Shown here: piece after piece, positions 45,337 to 56,616 of the stretch
How positions within the stretch are numbered: the first letter of the stretch is position 1
Layout of the letters: every line of letters begins with the position of its first letter
Assembly (NCBI GenBank): GCA_019188255.1
Contig: JAETXT010000012.1
Location: forward strand, 248,001 to 312,000
Length of the DNA: 64,000 bases
Direction: 5' to 3'
Source of the DNA: Verticillium longisporum
Taxonomy: Eukaryota; Ascomycota; Sordariomycetes; Glomerellales; Plectosphaerellaceae
The notes under the pieces: generated by a model
The model's input: only the letters and a program-made list of their open reading frames with translations
The model's database searches: none
Told to the model about the DNA's origin: nothing
Translations under genes and position numbers: made by a program

Positions 45337-46869
45337 TCATGAGCCTCTTGGCACGATCTTGAGATCAAAATACTTGGCCACCTTGCTTTCCACCACTCTC
45401 CGTGTCCATAGTCCCTTGGTTCCTTTTTTGCGGATCAGATGTACAATCCATTGAGGTGCCTCGGCCAGAAACCGATGTTGGGCATGGGTGCGCTGCCCTG
45501 GGGGGACCTTGCTGCAATGGCCATGGATTAGTTGAAAGAAATCCAGTATACGTGGTTGTTTCGCCAGCGCTCGGTTCACGCCTTGCATGGTGTTTGTAGT
45601 ACGTGTGCCGTCCAAGATCCACTTTGTCATTGTCGTCGTCAAGGTCGCTTGGTGAGCTAGAAGAGACGCAGTGGCTTTAAGGTAAACCGTCGAAGGGTCC
45701 GTTGTACGTGACAGAGCCCAGGCCAAGGCAGTGTGACCTTCTTCATCAGGCGTATCAATGAAGACGCCCGGCAGGGCCAGGAGAAAGTCGACGGCCGTGG
45801 GATGGGTCCGAACCAGATGCGTCAAGAGAGGAGCCCCAGAAGGATGAACAACAGCGTTTGGGTTCGCTCTACATTTCAAGAGCCTGTTGACCAGAGCCTT
45901 CTTGGCATGCGAGGTTCGGCCTTGAATTTTCAAGCAGGCCATTGGTATTGTGATCACAAAAGCTTGGTCTGGCTCGAAGCGCGCGCCAGATACCTCGAGG
46001 GCGTCGAGGATGCGAAGAGCGGCGGTGAACCGGCCGGTATGACAGGCGTATTCCAGTATAGACATTCTTTTGCTGTCATGAAATACCTTCTGCTTGGGGT
46101 TCGCAACACAGCGGATCAGCTCGGATATCATCTCGTCATCGGCAAACGGCGAGCGTGTCGCGTAAGACAACGGAGTGTACCCGCAGCTGTCTCTAAAGTC
46201 GACATCGATGCCATGCTGGTCAATCAAATAGGCGGTCACCTTCTGCAGGCCCATGGCCGCGGAAGCATGGAGAGGGCTGATGTCGGCCAGACGCGGCAAA
46301 GCGCCATGAGTGCCGGAAACGAGGCCGAGAATGCGAGATGTCATCATATGGCACGGATGGAAGCCGTGCTGTAACAGATGTAGAACCACGGTATCTCGAC
46401 CTTCCTCGACGAGAAACTCAAAACAAGAGATCGCAACAGATCCAGAATACATGTCTCTCAATCGAGATTGCGCCGAGAGAAAGAGATCCCGGTAGACCCT
46501 TCGTGGCAGTCGTAGATGTTCAAACTCCTTGAGGGAAACACTTTGTTACATTCGTAAATCCGCGCCTGCCCTGATGGCCTTGTTCAGGACCGAAATGGCG
46601 ACATGGTCTTCTTGGCAACGCGCTGCCCAGATGGTGGACGAGGCACTCGAGCATTGAACGTTGTATGCATACAATAAGGGGGTGTAGGTTTGTAACAGTT
46701 GCTTGCAGCTTCGTAGGAGCGCCGATATGGAATTTTGGCTACAGCGGCTGATGATTCCGTTGAGGAGCTCGGGAGGGAGGCGACACAAAGAACCATGCTG
46801 GATGACCGTGCAGTCAGAAGTGAGATCGCGGGAGCCACTGGGTGCCATGCTGGTCGTAGTGGATGCCAT
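45337..46869 (-). CDS. F-box and ankyrin-repeat protein
   Basis: Exon 1 (46550-46869) encodes an N-terminal F-box (LCRLPPELLNGIISRCSQNS..LLRSCKQLLQTYTPLLY), the part that would bind Skp1 of an SCF ubiquitin ligase. Exon 2 (45337-46498) encodes ankyrin repeats, visible at ISPLHASAAMGLQKVTAYLI, GYTPLSYATRSPFADDEMIS, SILEYACHTGRF and GHTALAWALSRTTDP, which would bind the target. A 51-bp intron 46499-46549 (GTAACA..CGAAG) is proposed because a TAA at 46546-46548 stops the unspliced frame; the two parts are otherwise in one frame. If the intron is not used, the gene carries a nonsense mutation. Spliced product 493 residues. Confidence 0.7.
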
Positions 46870-47917
46870 GTGCGCTTTACTCGACGTGGATGGTATGATC
46901 AGCGTTATGCCGATGGGCTAAGACAAGGTGGGCTAAAAGGGTGGGCTAAGAAAAGCTCTAGAGGGAAGAATAGGTAGGTGAACCGTCCTGACGACAGGAA
47001 TGTACTGAGAAGGGCGATCAAGTCCTCTTCATATACACACATGCGCCACTCAGCCTCCGGACCGGCCGGCGGCAGCCACGGCTGGCAACCCCACCTGATG
47101 GCACAGCAGGAAGATATGGCCAGGCCTAGATGCGTCACGACTTGAAATGAGAGACGGACAACGTCCAACGCGAGCCGTGGGATGGTAGCGGCATTGATTG
47201 GCTGAGGGCAGAGGGACATGGGAGGTAACAGGGTGGGAAGTGGAAGGGTGGCAAGCGGACAGGCCAAAAAAAGGGGGATGTATGGAGACAATTAAGCCGC
47301 TTCTGATTCCGCCCAGACTGACAGGCCACAAGCAATAGACCACAAACTTGATCACGCCCTCTTGCCTGTCGCGCGGGATCGATATGGCCTGTCCGGGTCG
47401 GCCTCGCCACTTCTGTCTTGACCTGTGATAGCGCCGAACGTCTGCTGCCTTCCCCTGCTTTCCGACGATGCCCCTTGCCGGGATACGTCACAACATGGCC
47501 ACATCACACCAACCCTCAAATCATCATTCAGGTCGCGGCCTGGCCACTCCGCACGAGTGCCTTGGGAGATGTCGTGCTTGAGTCTCGTGCTCCATGCCAG
47601 ACGATCCCTCACGCAGGTGGGCAACACACTATGGCCCCTATGGCCTAGACTGCATGCCGTCTACACCTTCCCTGTTTTTCCACATTCATTCGCATGCTTT
47701 GAGTGTGTTGAGGGACTGTACGGCAAGTGGCAAGCAAATAGTATAAATCTGGAAACGCTCCGTCGGGTTGCCGTCTTCATCCTGCCCGCCATCTCTGCTC
47801 AACTATACGCCTATACAAGAGCCTCACATCACCTTTGTTCCCCTTTCATCTTGCCTTCGCTTGATGGTGGCTTAGGCCTGTCCATATCCATATCCATTTC
47901 TCAAGTCCTTCTACAAC
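46870..47917. other. Upstream region without a recognised gene
   Basis: Frames of 118-128 residues on the minus strand and a 233-residue one on the plus strand are present but lack motifs and a plausible start. A TATA box lies at 47742-47748 for the downstream gene. Confidence 0.4.
47742..47748 (+). promoter_or_regulatory. TATA box of the 439-residue gene
   Basis: TATAAAT about 170 bp before ATG 47918. Confidence 0.4.
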
Positions 47918-49237
47918 ATGACTACTCTATCGCCGCCTCTACACCCTGCGTCCCTGGATGTGGGCACGGCCACCGCTCCGCTGGAAGAATACACAGCCGA
48001 GGCAGTACGACGTGCCGCGGAAGCCTTGATTCAGATCCGTGCTGGAGACTCTGGAGATGCTGGAGACTCTGGGAACGCCGTCGAACCTTCTCAACAATGC
48101 CTTTCGCCAAGCATCATCCAGGATAACGTGACGCAAGTCTCAGAGGCATGGTATGACGGAGATTCGACACTGTCCGCGGCCCAGGACCTGCATGATGCAT
48201 TATGGGCCAGTTTCTCTGCGTCTGGCACTCCTTTTGGCCTGACAGACTCCATACCATGCGGGGCTTGTAGCGATGCGGCATCTGCTGTCTGTGACATTTG
48301 CCCGCGCAACGACGGATGTGACGATACAGTGTCACAGCAGCTCAGCTGGGACATCTTGGACACTACTCAGATAGATTCTATGACACAAAGCATAGACTTC
48401 ACCAGCTTCACCCCGCCTGATGTCTGCCTTGCCGAATGGACTCTGGATCTGGACAGGGAGCCCTTGGACGCAGCGTCCCTAGAGGATGCGTTTGCCCAGC
48501 TTGAGACAAGACGGCGCGCTGAGCAGGCCTTGAGCTCGTCTGCCACGCCAACATCACCAGTCAGCAAGCCGGCCACGTCAGCCGAGCGTGGTCCGCTTTG
48601 TAACGGCTGTGCCTCTTCCCTTTCCAACGACAGCTGCGCATCGTTGTCGCTGCCGTCACCGCTGCCGCCGCCGCCATCGCCACCAGCGACTCGAGCAAGA
48701 CGACCACTACCGAGTCATGGAAGGCCCCGTGAAGCGCGACAGGACTACTTGTCCGCAGCGGCGAGTCAGCGCGTAGGACGCAAAAGGGGAGGGAAGCCGC
48801 AATCAAAGACGAGGCGAAGAACACGACAACGCGCATCAAACCAACAACGCACGCCACAGCAGCGTGGAGCCGGTAAGGAGTTTTTTCTGGCATCAGCAGT
48901 CGCCTTCCAAACGGACAACCACGAGCTAGTGTTCACACCTCAGCGAAGAAGCCGGGTCTGGGTGTCCGAAGCTGGCCCGGCAAGGATCGAGCTTGAACCC
49001 GAAAGTCTCCCGGAGACACCGCGCTGGATTGACGTCCACCCCGGGGGCGTCGCTAGCTATGCTGTCCGGCTGTCTTGGCACGCAGATCTAGAGCTTCTCT
49101 GCGGCCTGGACGAGATTCGCGGAATGACGCTGGCGATCAGTCGTGAAATGGCACAAGACCTGCTGTTAGCTATTGGGGAAAGCCATCAGTTTGATTCTGA
49201 GGCTCTCAAGCTGCTGAGTAAAGGCCTCACGGAATAA
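47918..49237 (+). CDS. Orphan 439-residue protein with Cys clusters and basic region
   Basis: A single open frame starts at 47918 after a pyrimidine-rich leader. The N-terminal third is acidic with a small Cys cluster (SIPCGACSDAASAVCDICPR, residues about 112-130). A second Cys group (LCNGCASSLSNDSC) is followed by a polyproline run, then a strongly basic region (RKRGGKPQSKTRRRTRQRAS) that could be a nuclear localisation or nucleic-acid-binding stretch. The C-terminal 120 residues look globular (FFLASAVAFQTDNHELVFTP to the end) and may be the conserved domain. No family recognised. The frame is intact, unlike most genes further right. Confidence 0.6.
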   Translation: MTTLSPPLHPASLDVGTATAPLEEYTAEAVRRAAEALIQIRAGDSGDAGDSGNAVEPSQQCLSPSIIQDNVTQVSEAWYDGDSTLSAAQDLHDALWASFSASGTPFGLTDSIPCGACSDAASAVCDICPRNDGCDDTVSQQLSWDILDTTQIDSMTQSIDFTSFTPPDVCLAEWTLDLDREPLDAASLEDAFAQLETRRRAEQALSSSATPTSPVSKPATSAERGPLCNGCASSLSNDSCASLSLPSPLPPPPSPPATRARRPLPSHGRPREARQDYLSAAASQRVGRKRGGKPQSKTRRRTRQRASNQQRTPQQRGAGKEFFLASAVAFQTDNHELVFTPQRRSRVWVSEAGPARIELEPESLPETPRWIDVHPGGVASYAVRLSWHADLELLCGLDEIRGMTLAISREMAQDLLLAIGESHQFDSEALKLLSKGLTE

Positions 49238-49827
49238 CGGGTCATACGGACCTAGTTGGGCCTGCACATTTCTACAAGGGCTTGTTGACGGCTGCACATT
49301 GGCTTGGTCTAATTTGGTATTCTGGGCGAAGGTCACAAGAAGTGAACGTAACTTGGTGAAGCTTTCCCCAGGGCGGAGACGTGAAGCTATGCATCAACGA
49401 CCACCGCAGGATTCTTTATATCTCCTAGAGCATTTCTTTCAATTTTACGTATGAGATATGCTAGAAATACATATTGTTGTTCACATCGTGCGGAATGTCT
49501 GGTGTAGTCCTCCTGTCTTTACGTTGGTGCGAGAACAGCGGAACTGATATCAACATCCATCAGACGAGCACTTTCTCCTTCACAGGGCTAATTTCATCTG
49601 CTGAGCGAAAGGCAACAACATGCAGCACCCATGGGGTGTGCCGGGGGTTTCTTCATATGCTCGCTTCTCTGCAGCTGGCTGGCATACATGCCAATGCGAA
49701 CCGACGGGAACGGCCACATGATGGCAAGACAACGACAGAGAACAAAGATGGTCACGGTAGCCAATTGCATTAGGAAAATATGATAAAAGAGGCTTCTCAC
49801 GCTACGACTAGTGACTCTCTCTCCTGA

Positions 49828-50517
49828 CTATGTCGACTCCTCGCTCTCCACATCGTTCGGGCTGTCCTCACTGGCGGTGCCATTTATGCCCCTACTATAC
49901 CTGTATCTCGGGAACGTAAACCTGCTTTCTTCAGCCCGTTCGTGCTGCTCTAGACACTTGGTCAACCATTGATGGCTGACGATCCAGAGAGGTTCCCGAT
50001 CAGGTCGTTGAACATGCGTGACGACATGCTCGACGAGAGAGTCGAACCGATCGAGTTCCTTCTCTGTGACGCAGAAGTGCGTCAAGACATCTGGCCGTAC
50101 ATCAGCCCTGTGAGTACCACCTAGCCTGACAATGGCGTTGCGCACACTGTCGTAGCTCTCACCCCCTTTGGGCAAAGGGAAGCTGCTCGTGAAAGCGATC
50201 ACGCAGCCCCTGAGTGGAGCACATTTTGGATCCTGCCGCGCATGCATAAGATGACGTGACACGGGCAGAAACTTGCCTCGTTTGTACGAATCGTGAAGCC
50301 ATTCAAAAGGAACGATAGCCGCCTTCAGCTGCGTGGCTCGGAAGGCATCCTTGTGCAAATATCGAATTCTGTGGTACGTAGAACATAAAACATCTGTCGT
50401 TTCGTAGACCCGCTCATGGTAGCTACCGCCGAGCTTGTAAATCCAGGTCTTGACCTCTTGCAAAGAGATCCCGTCAGGCAATGGGCAGCTCACGGCGATG
50501 TTCGGTGTCGGAAACAT
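49828..50517 (-). CDS. BRCT-only protein 1 (two BRCT-like domains)
   Basis: ATG 50517 gives 229 residues; the open frame extends upstream without a better start. Domain 1 (about 6-88) begins NIAVSCPLPDGISLQEVKTW, has LGGSY at the conserved Gly-Gly and ends FEWLHDSYKRGKFL with the conserved Trp. Domain 2 (about 100-200) begins LRGCVIAFTSSFPLP, has RLGGTH and ends VSHQWLTKCLEQ. These are the strand 1, Gly-Gly turn and Trp-helix marks of BRCT phosphopeptide-binding domains. No other domain is present, so this is not a ligase, REV1 or TopBP1-like giant. It is divergent from the related gene at 51111. A role in DNA-damage or chromatin binding is inferred from the fold. Confidence 0.7.
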   Translation of the reverse strand: MFPTPNIAVSCPLPDGISLQEVKTWIYKLGGSYHERVYETTDVLCSTYHRIRYLHKDAFRATQLKAAIVPFEWLHDSYKRGKFLPVSRHLMHARQDPKCAPLRGCVIAFTSSFPLPKGGESYDSVRNAIVRLGGTHRADVRPDVLTHFCVTEKELDRFDSLVEHVVTHVQRPDREPLWIVSHQWLTKCLEQHERAEESRFTFPRYRYSRGINGTASEDSPNDVESEEST

Positions 50518-51110
50518 TTTCGGTTGGTGCGGGGATGTTGGTAGGCCATGGTCTGACTGTCGGGCAGTCTTTGGCGCGCATTCGCGACACGCCCTCATTT
50601 TGTAAACAGATCGCTGTGCAGAAACAAATATTCTCTTCGCCATTCTTTTCGCCGCATGCCAATCACGCAGAAGCCCGTTCTGACCATGGCCTCTATATCA
50701 CTAGCAAGAAGTCAATCGTGATCTTCCAAGATGGATCCAGTAGCCTGCGCACGCGTGCGAATCTTGAAAAGTCAAAGGCTAATTCAGCGTTTAGACCAGC
50801 CGGACCAAAGCACGCATTCATTGGCCGACAGATCAAGGGGCCCGTCCGTCGTGGATGAGCAGGACTGGGTGGCGTCAGGGCGCCTGTCACAAGCACGGAC
50901 CACGTGTTGTCTGATTCGACTTCAGGTCGAAGGCGTGGTGGAAGGCATTGTTCGTGATTTGATTGCCAAAGTAGGCTTCTGATACGTAGCTTTTTCTTCT
51001 CTTTATGGCATGTGGTAGCATGTGGTGAGACGCGGACGGTATTTACTCTGTAGTCGACCGGTCAGAAGCACACGGACATTTGAAGCGCATAGCAAGAGCG
51101 TCCACGCGTC
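50518..51110. promoter_or_regulatory. Intergenic region between two divergent BRCT-only genes
   Basis: About 590 bp separate the two start codons. No TATA box or known site was recognised. The arrangement would allow joint regulation. Confidence 0.35.
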
Positions 51111-51779
51111 ATGAGTGCTTCTCTGCCGCTTGCCGTTCGCAAGGCAAGAGGCGATTGCTTCAGTGGTTCGATCAATATTGTGATTGCCTGTCCACTTCCC
51201 CAACAGTTGAGCATCCAACTCACAAAGCTTTGGATTCGGTCCCTTGGCGGAACATATCAAAACCATGTCGGCTCGACCACGACCCACATTTGTATCGATC
51301 CAAGCCAATACTACTCCTCGAGCCATGATGTCAGGAGGGCGAGGGAGAGGCATATCTTTCTTGTCACTTTGGGCTGGCTACAAGATTCTTACGCCCTTGG
51401 CAAGTTCGTGGATAGTTGTGATTACGACCTTGCTGAGTTGTGCGGACATGCCGCCCCGTTGCGTGGGTGTGTGATTGCCTTCACATCCAGCTATCCGCGA
51501 CCTCGTGGCATTTATGGCTTCAAGCTTGTCGAGGACAATATTGTCAGCTTGGGAGGGCTGTGCGATCAAGATAGTGAGCCTATTCACACCCTGACACACC
51601 TTTGCGCGACCGAAGAGGAGATTCGCCATCAGGGCATTTACGTCAGAAATGTCCTTCATCGGGCGAGGAGCGAGGAGGACAAGTCACTGTATCTCGTCAA
51701 CCACCAGTGGCTTGCGGAATGCCTGCGTCAGGGAAGAAGGGTGGAAGAAGACCTCGATGCCCTGCCGCTGACTTGGTGA
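51111..51779 (+). CDS. BRCT-only protein 2 (two BRCT-like domains), paralogue of 1
   Basis: The frame encodes 222 residues. Domain 1 (about 21-100) begins INIVIACPLPQQLSIQLTKL, has SLGGTY and ends LGWLQDSYALGKFV. Domain 2 (about 115-210) begins LRGCVIAFTSSYPRP, has SLGGL and ends VNHQWLAECLRQGRR. The domain order, the CPLP and LRGCVIAFTSS blocks and the length match the gene at 49828-50517, so the two arose by duplication and inversion. The frame is intact, with no introns needed. Confidence 0.7.
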   Translation: MSASLPLAVRKARGDCFSGSINIVIACPLPQQLSIQLTKLWIRSLGGTYQNHVGSTTTHICIDPSQYYSSSHDVRRARERHIFLVTLGWLQDSYALGKFVDSCDYDLAELCGHAAPLRGCVIAFTSSYPRPRGIYGFKLVEDNIVSLGGLCDQDSEPIHTLTHLCATEEEIRHQGIYVRNVLHRARSEEDKSLYLVNHQWLAECLRQGRRVEEDLDALPLTW

Positions 51780-52335
51780 TGAACATGGTGACTCGCAAAG
51801 CAGACGCGGAGAGCGCAAAGCGGAGGGGAAAGCAAGAAGACGGGACGTAAAGACGGGGCAAATTGAGTATGGGAAAGCCACAGCCAGGAAAAAAGAAGAA
51901 AAAGAAAAGGTCAGGCCTATCGTCAAGTTAACCATGCCCCTCTGTGCGTGCCACTGCTGTGTGGTCCTACTGGGGCTCCAGTCGAGGAACGGGCGGCCGG
52001 ATTCACATGCAACCAAGGGTGTCCCTGCATCAGACAACCTTGTGGCAGTATATAACGAGAACTACAACCCGAAGATGGATCTGACGTCCAGATGACGCCC
52101 TGTGCGAGGTTGATGAACCAAGCTTGACAACGGGGTCTGATGTCTATCAATTGACCGATTGCCGGTTGCTCTGGGCCGTTACGTGAGGTCGGCTTCAGGA
52201 CAGAATCACGAATATCTCTCTATAAAAGACGGCTGTCCCCAGCGTAAACCAACTTCCGAATAGAACTTGCTTTTCTACTTCACACCCTCACCAACCTCTG
52301 TACTTTCGTCATGCCCCAACCTGTCAGGCTTTCCC
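51780..52335. other. Intergenic stretch
   Basis: No gene recognised. A TATA box lies at 52221-52227 before the acetyltransferase remnant. Confidence 0.4.
52221..52227 (+). promoter_or_regulatory. TATA box of the acetyltransferase remnant
   Basis: TATAAAA about 110 bp before ATG 52336. Confidence 0.4.
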
Positions 52336-53403
52336 ATGCCCGGCTCGATCAATCCGACTTTAACGACCATGAACCACGAGCGTGGGTCGGAACCCACTCC
52401 GGTTCAAGCAACCTCGTCGACCGAGGGGGCAAAGAACAAAGAGGCAGGTGAAGGATACCAAGGCGTCCTAGCAGCATTAGAAGGTGCACCGACAGCGCCT
52501 ACCATTGCATTCCAGTCCCCGTTTACCTGCAGAACGTCTCTCCCGGCCCAGGTAGCAACTAGGCACACTCGTGTCTTCAATCCGAGCACTTTCGAATAAC
52601 CACCAGCCTTTTCGGGTTCCTGGCCAAACGAAAGGGACCTACGGGAGATCGGCGTGGAAGAGACAAACGGAGACTGGCTCGGTCACGAGTCTTCGCTCCC
52701 CGCGATGTCTCTTCCTTACGCATGGGAAAGTGTCTCTTACGAAGGAGAGCAGAAGCTGGTTGACGACCGCATCCGCTGCACACTCACCTGCCGGACCTTC
52801 AATGGCGTTATGGAGCGCGTTTCCGGCGTACTACCCACCCCTTTGGTTCAACCGGTACAGCAGCAGTTCCTGTTTGGCCAGATCATATACCCATTGTCCT
52901 GGGGGCCCTCAAACGCAACCAACCGAGATGCTCGACATCACTCACCAAGCTTCACAGTAGAGGCCCCATTCAATTGCAGGTACGGATATAACATCATGAT
53001 GGAGAGAATGTCACAATCGGACAGCGATGGTACTTTGGCGATGGCGCACGAGTAACGATCGGCGAGAATTCCATCATTGCACGCGGCGTCAATATCATCA
53101 CAACAGATGACCCCGTCCAATTCGATAGACGTCTAGGATGTTCACGGGCTAGTTAGGAGCAGACCCGTCACGATCGAGTCGTCCTGCTTCATCGGAGCCG
53201 GGGTGTTCATCTGGCCCGGTGTGCGCATCGGTGCGGGAAGCAGCGTCCTACCTGGGACCGTTGCCATATCGGTAGTGTCTCTCCTCGAAGAAATTAAGTC
53301 TCTCATTGACTGTCTTCAGGATATCGGGCCCGCAGCTTTGGTTTTCGGAAATCCCCAGCAGTCTGTCGGCTTGCCTTCGCAGGTATCAGAGGCGCCCTTG
53401 TAG
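52336..53403 (+). pseudogene. Hexapeptide (maltose/galactoside-type) O-acetyltransferase, broken
   Basis: In the order of the LacA/maltose acetyltransferase family one can read an N-terminal Mac-like helix (SYEGEQKLVDDRIRCTLTCR), the block APFNCRYGYNI, then in a second frame VTIGENSIIARGVNIITTDD, and back in the first frame CFIGAGVFIWPGVRIGAGSS and ALVFGNPQQSVG. The hexapeptide repeats form the left-handed beta-helix that binds acetyl-CoA. The frame is interrupted by TAA at 52597-52599, a one-base loss after YGYNI near 52994, and a second shift near 53130-53160. The first 88 codons (Met 52336 on) are a non-family extension. It is clearly not functional as written. Confidence 0.65.
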
Positions 53404-55499
53404 AGCGGGTGGGTGAACAGACTGAAGAGGTCCTCCGCAGGTGATATCCGCAGTTGTTAGGTATAGGGTGGGAATACATCTGGCCCTCCGCAGACAGGAG
53501 GGCCCCCCGCAGCTCTAATGTATACGCTTCCGTGATGTCGAACCCCCTAGATTAGCCCCTGAGCCCCCGGTTCCACGTGCTCCGCGGGTGTCTTCTGACA
53601 ATAATCGAGTTGTGCAAGTTGGCCTTGATGTGCAAGATGCATTTTCAAAGCCATGCTTTGAAGGTCCATGGGACAGTGCCGCCAGGTGGTTGAATTTCGC
53701 TGAAACATAACGCTTGACAGTTATGAACAAGTCCCTTCCTCTTCCGCCGAATTCTTTTCTTCCTACGTCAGTATCGGTACTTCTTGGTACAAAAAGCTAG
53801 GTCATGTCATAATATCCAAAACTGGACTACTTTGAGTCACTAGTGCTGAAGTTCAAAGTACTTCTTCGTACTTCAAGTAAGTGTACCAGCAGGTCGAGCT
53901 CATCCGCGGGCCTCTCATTTCCGTCAATCTTCACGTCAGCGGCGCCACAGAATTGTACCAGCAGAAATGCCAAATTACCGGCGCTATTGTTACGGTCACA
54001 TGATACAAGTTACAGAAAGGCGTGGAGGGTCAAGAAAGAATGGGCTCTCTTTGACTGGGTTATAGTGCGACAGTCGCCAGCTTGAGCCTATCAATTACTG
54101 GAGCAGACCCCTTGCTGTTTTCGATTTGAGTCTAACTTGTTCCGCCTCCACCCATTCGCGAAGCCAGGGATCGACGCGCCTAGATCAAATATCCGACAAG
54201 TTCAGCTAGGGGTATCAACTCGAAGTCCTCTAGTAGCCTCGTCTTGCAATCCTTCACCGACGGAACGCTGCCGCAGACTGTGACCAAATGTGACGAATAC
54301 TGTTCTCCACGGTCGCATCTGAGATCAAGTCTTACTTATCAGCGGAGAAACCCGGATATCTAAGCAAAAATTGGTATTCTTCTTATGCCACTTCGTAGTA
54401 GTACATGTCGAAGCTCATGATTGGAAAAGTTATTTGTCGATGAGGTTGTGTGATTCCGATCCCCATGAAACCAAGACGAATACATTCGACTTGCTTACAT
54501 CAACGACGTACGCCCTAATCCCCAAGTAATTGCCGTTGGATGCCCGGAGATCATCCATAGCTATCAGACCGGCAATTCGCCTGCTTTGCGGGTTGTGTGA
54601 CCCTTATGAGAAGCACTTGGAGACTAGGGTCCTTTGATTGATTCGTGAAAGTGTGACGGGGAAGAGGTGCGCAGTGCAGAACAGAGGTGTCCAGTGTACG
54701 GAGTGGCCGCAACGGGGATAGAAAAAAAAAGGTGGAAAGAAGGAAGTGGGTGGTGTCTAGGGGCTAACCTTCTCCCTCGACAGCGCGAGCTCAAATTTAA
54801 CCATCGGCAATTTGCATTTAACAAGCGCGATGCCGCTCATACCTTGTACATTGGCTTGAGATCCCGTAGTCTGAACCAGGCCTGAAATGAGTCCTGCGTT
54901 AACCAGGGCAGACCGACCGAGACTCACACGACTATGATGCCGGGATGCCTGGAATGACCTTCAGCGCTCAGACGGCGGCCGCCAACAGTCTTAATGCACC
55001 ACTTCAGATATTTCTTGACACTTTGGTCGATATGGTGATCGTTCTCCCGCTAGTAACGCTTAGAAAATGCCCTTAATTCGATAAAGGAGTCTTCGCAAAT
55101 AGGAATCAGGTGCGTAAAGTAAGCATGCTAAATTTATTACTCCTAAAAGTAGCCATGACGGACATGCGACGTCAGTTAAGGCTCAGAGGCATTTTCGAGC
55201 ACTATAGTGTCTATTTATGAAACAGCCAACGTCGAGGCCGGCACCCTCCGTAAGTACGTTCGACGAGGCATTTTATATTCACTAAGAACCTTTGCGGAAA
55301 GGGAAGGAGACCTCGTTGGGAAGAAGCGTCGTGATTAATACACTGGAGTTGTAACTACTGGCTATGCACGTTATAGGTCACTTTCGTACAGTACTTGCTC
55401 ATTAAGATTATCAAAGGAAATGACAATTCCTGACGAGTGCGTAGCGCTCCGTACGCCCAGGTATGCGTACCCGTTACGGACGGACCTCTGAGCAGTCCA
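53404..55499. other. Long stretch without a recognised gene
   Basis: Only short frames. Composition is locally AT-rich and no repeats or motifs were assigned. It probably holds decayed sequence. Confidence 0.4.
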
Positions 55500-56530
55500 C
55501 ATCAAAACGGCCAGGATATTTCGTCACCATGTTCTTCATGGACGGGAACCAATGCATCTTCACTTCGCCACCGGCTATGTCGGCTTTGACTCCGGCCCAT
55601 ATATCACTCCATTTGACCGAGGCGGCAAAAGGAGCAATCTAATCCTGCATGCCAGGTACTACAGTTGTAGCATGAAACGAAGGCTTAGGGGAAGAAATAC
55701 ATCATGACCAACCTCAGGTTCCTGCTCGGGGCAAACCTGTTCGACAAGGTAGAAGAAGCATGCTGTCTGGGCGCATATGAGCGCGGTCTTAATTGTCTCC
55801 CCTGAGAACTCCGTATGAAGGTGTCTTCTTCATAGGCTACTCTGGTATAAGGTAATGGGTTTGCATCGGATAATTGGCAGCGCATCTCCTTCCTAATCAC
55901 GAACGCAGTGTTGTTCTCCGCTTGTCGGATGTATTTTGCTAGAGCCTTAGATTAGCAAAACAGGCTAGTTAGCATACCACTTTGGCTGGAAAAGTAATGC
56001 TTTTAAGGACCGATAGTATGAACTTACTCCCCCGAATGCCAGGCTAGTGAGAAAGTCTCTCATCGTGTTATAAGTGGTTGCCGTACCGCGGGGCACGATC
56101 TCCCAACCTTGTTCATATACGTAGGTAGTGAATATTCCAAAGATTGGCTATGCTACAAACGATACCGAAAATGTATTCTGCCCGTCGGTCATGCACATAC
56201 AAATGGCCCTATCTATCAAGCACTAATACGCACTTCCTACGTAAAGTCATTATCTTTCAGCCTTACAAGGCCCTCGAATAAGTCAGTATTCGTGACAGAC
56301 CCGCTTCCCTTGAACATCGCCATATGAACTTCATGGATGGCTGTTAGAATGTCCAAGGCAGTCGGATTGAATACTGGCACGTCGAAGGAGGTTTCATGTC
56401 CGTCGATGTTCAGATCCAATTTGAGTCTGATAACGTGATTGAATACCTTTGCAAGTAGATTTTATAGATTCTCGTCATCATCTTCTACGGTTCCAGGATC
56501 AGAGCGCAAGTTCCATGCGCAATCCTCCAT
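55500..56530 (-). pseudogene. Unknown multi-exon gene remnant
   Basis: From ATG 56530 the minus strand encodes a coherent stretch (MEDCAWNLRSDPGTVEDDDE, then FNHVIRLKLDLNIDG and ALDILTAIHEVHMAMFKGSG) up to 56240, interrupted by one TAA at 56462-56464 that would be CAA before a CpA-to-TpA change. After a likely intron near 56240 more coding-looking pieces appear at about 55800 (KTALICAQTACFFYLVEQ) and 55610-55500 (VKWSDIWAGVKADIAGGEVK). Exon limits were not resolved and no family is recognised. Confidence 0.45.
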
Positions 56531-56616
56531 CAAAAGGTCGGTACTAAGGGAAGGCAAACGGACTAGCGGTAATCGAAGCTATGCTTCAGCTAATAGGGTA
56601 AATGAAGAGTGCGCTA

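Noticed and set aside
47425..48126. 233-residue frame overlapping the 439-residue gene
   Set aside because: It overlaps the better frame in another phase, covers the TATA box and leader, and shows no motif.
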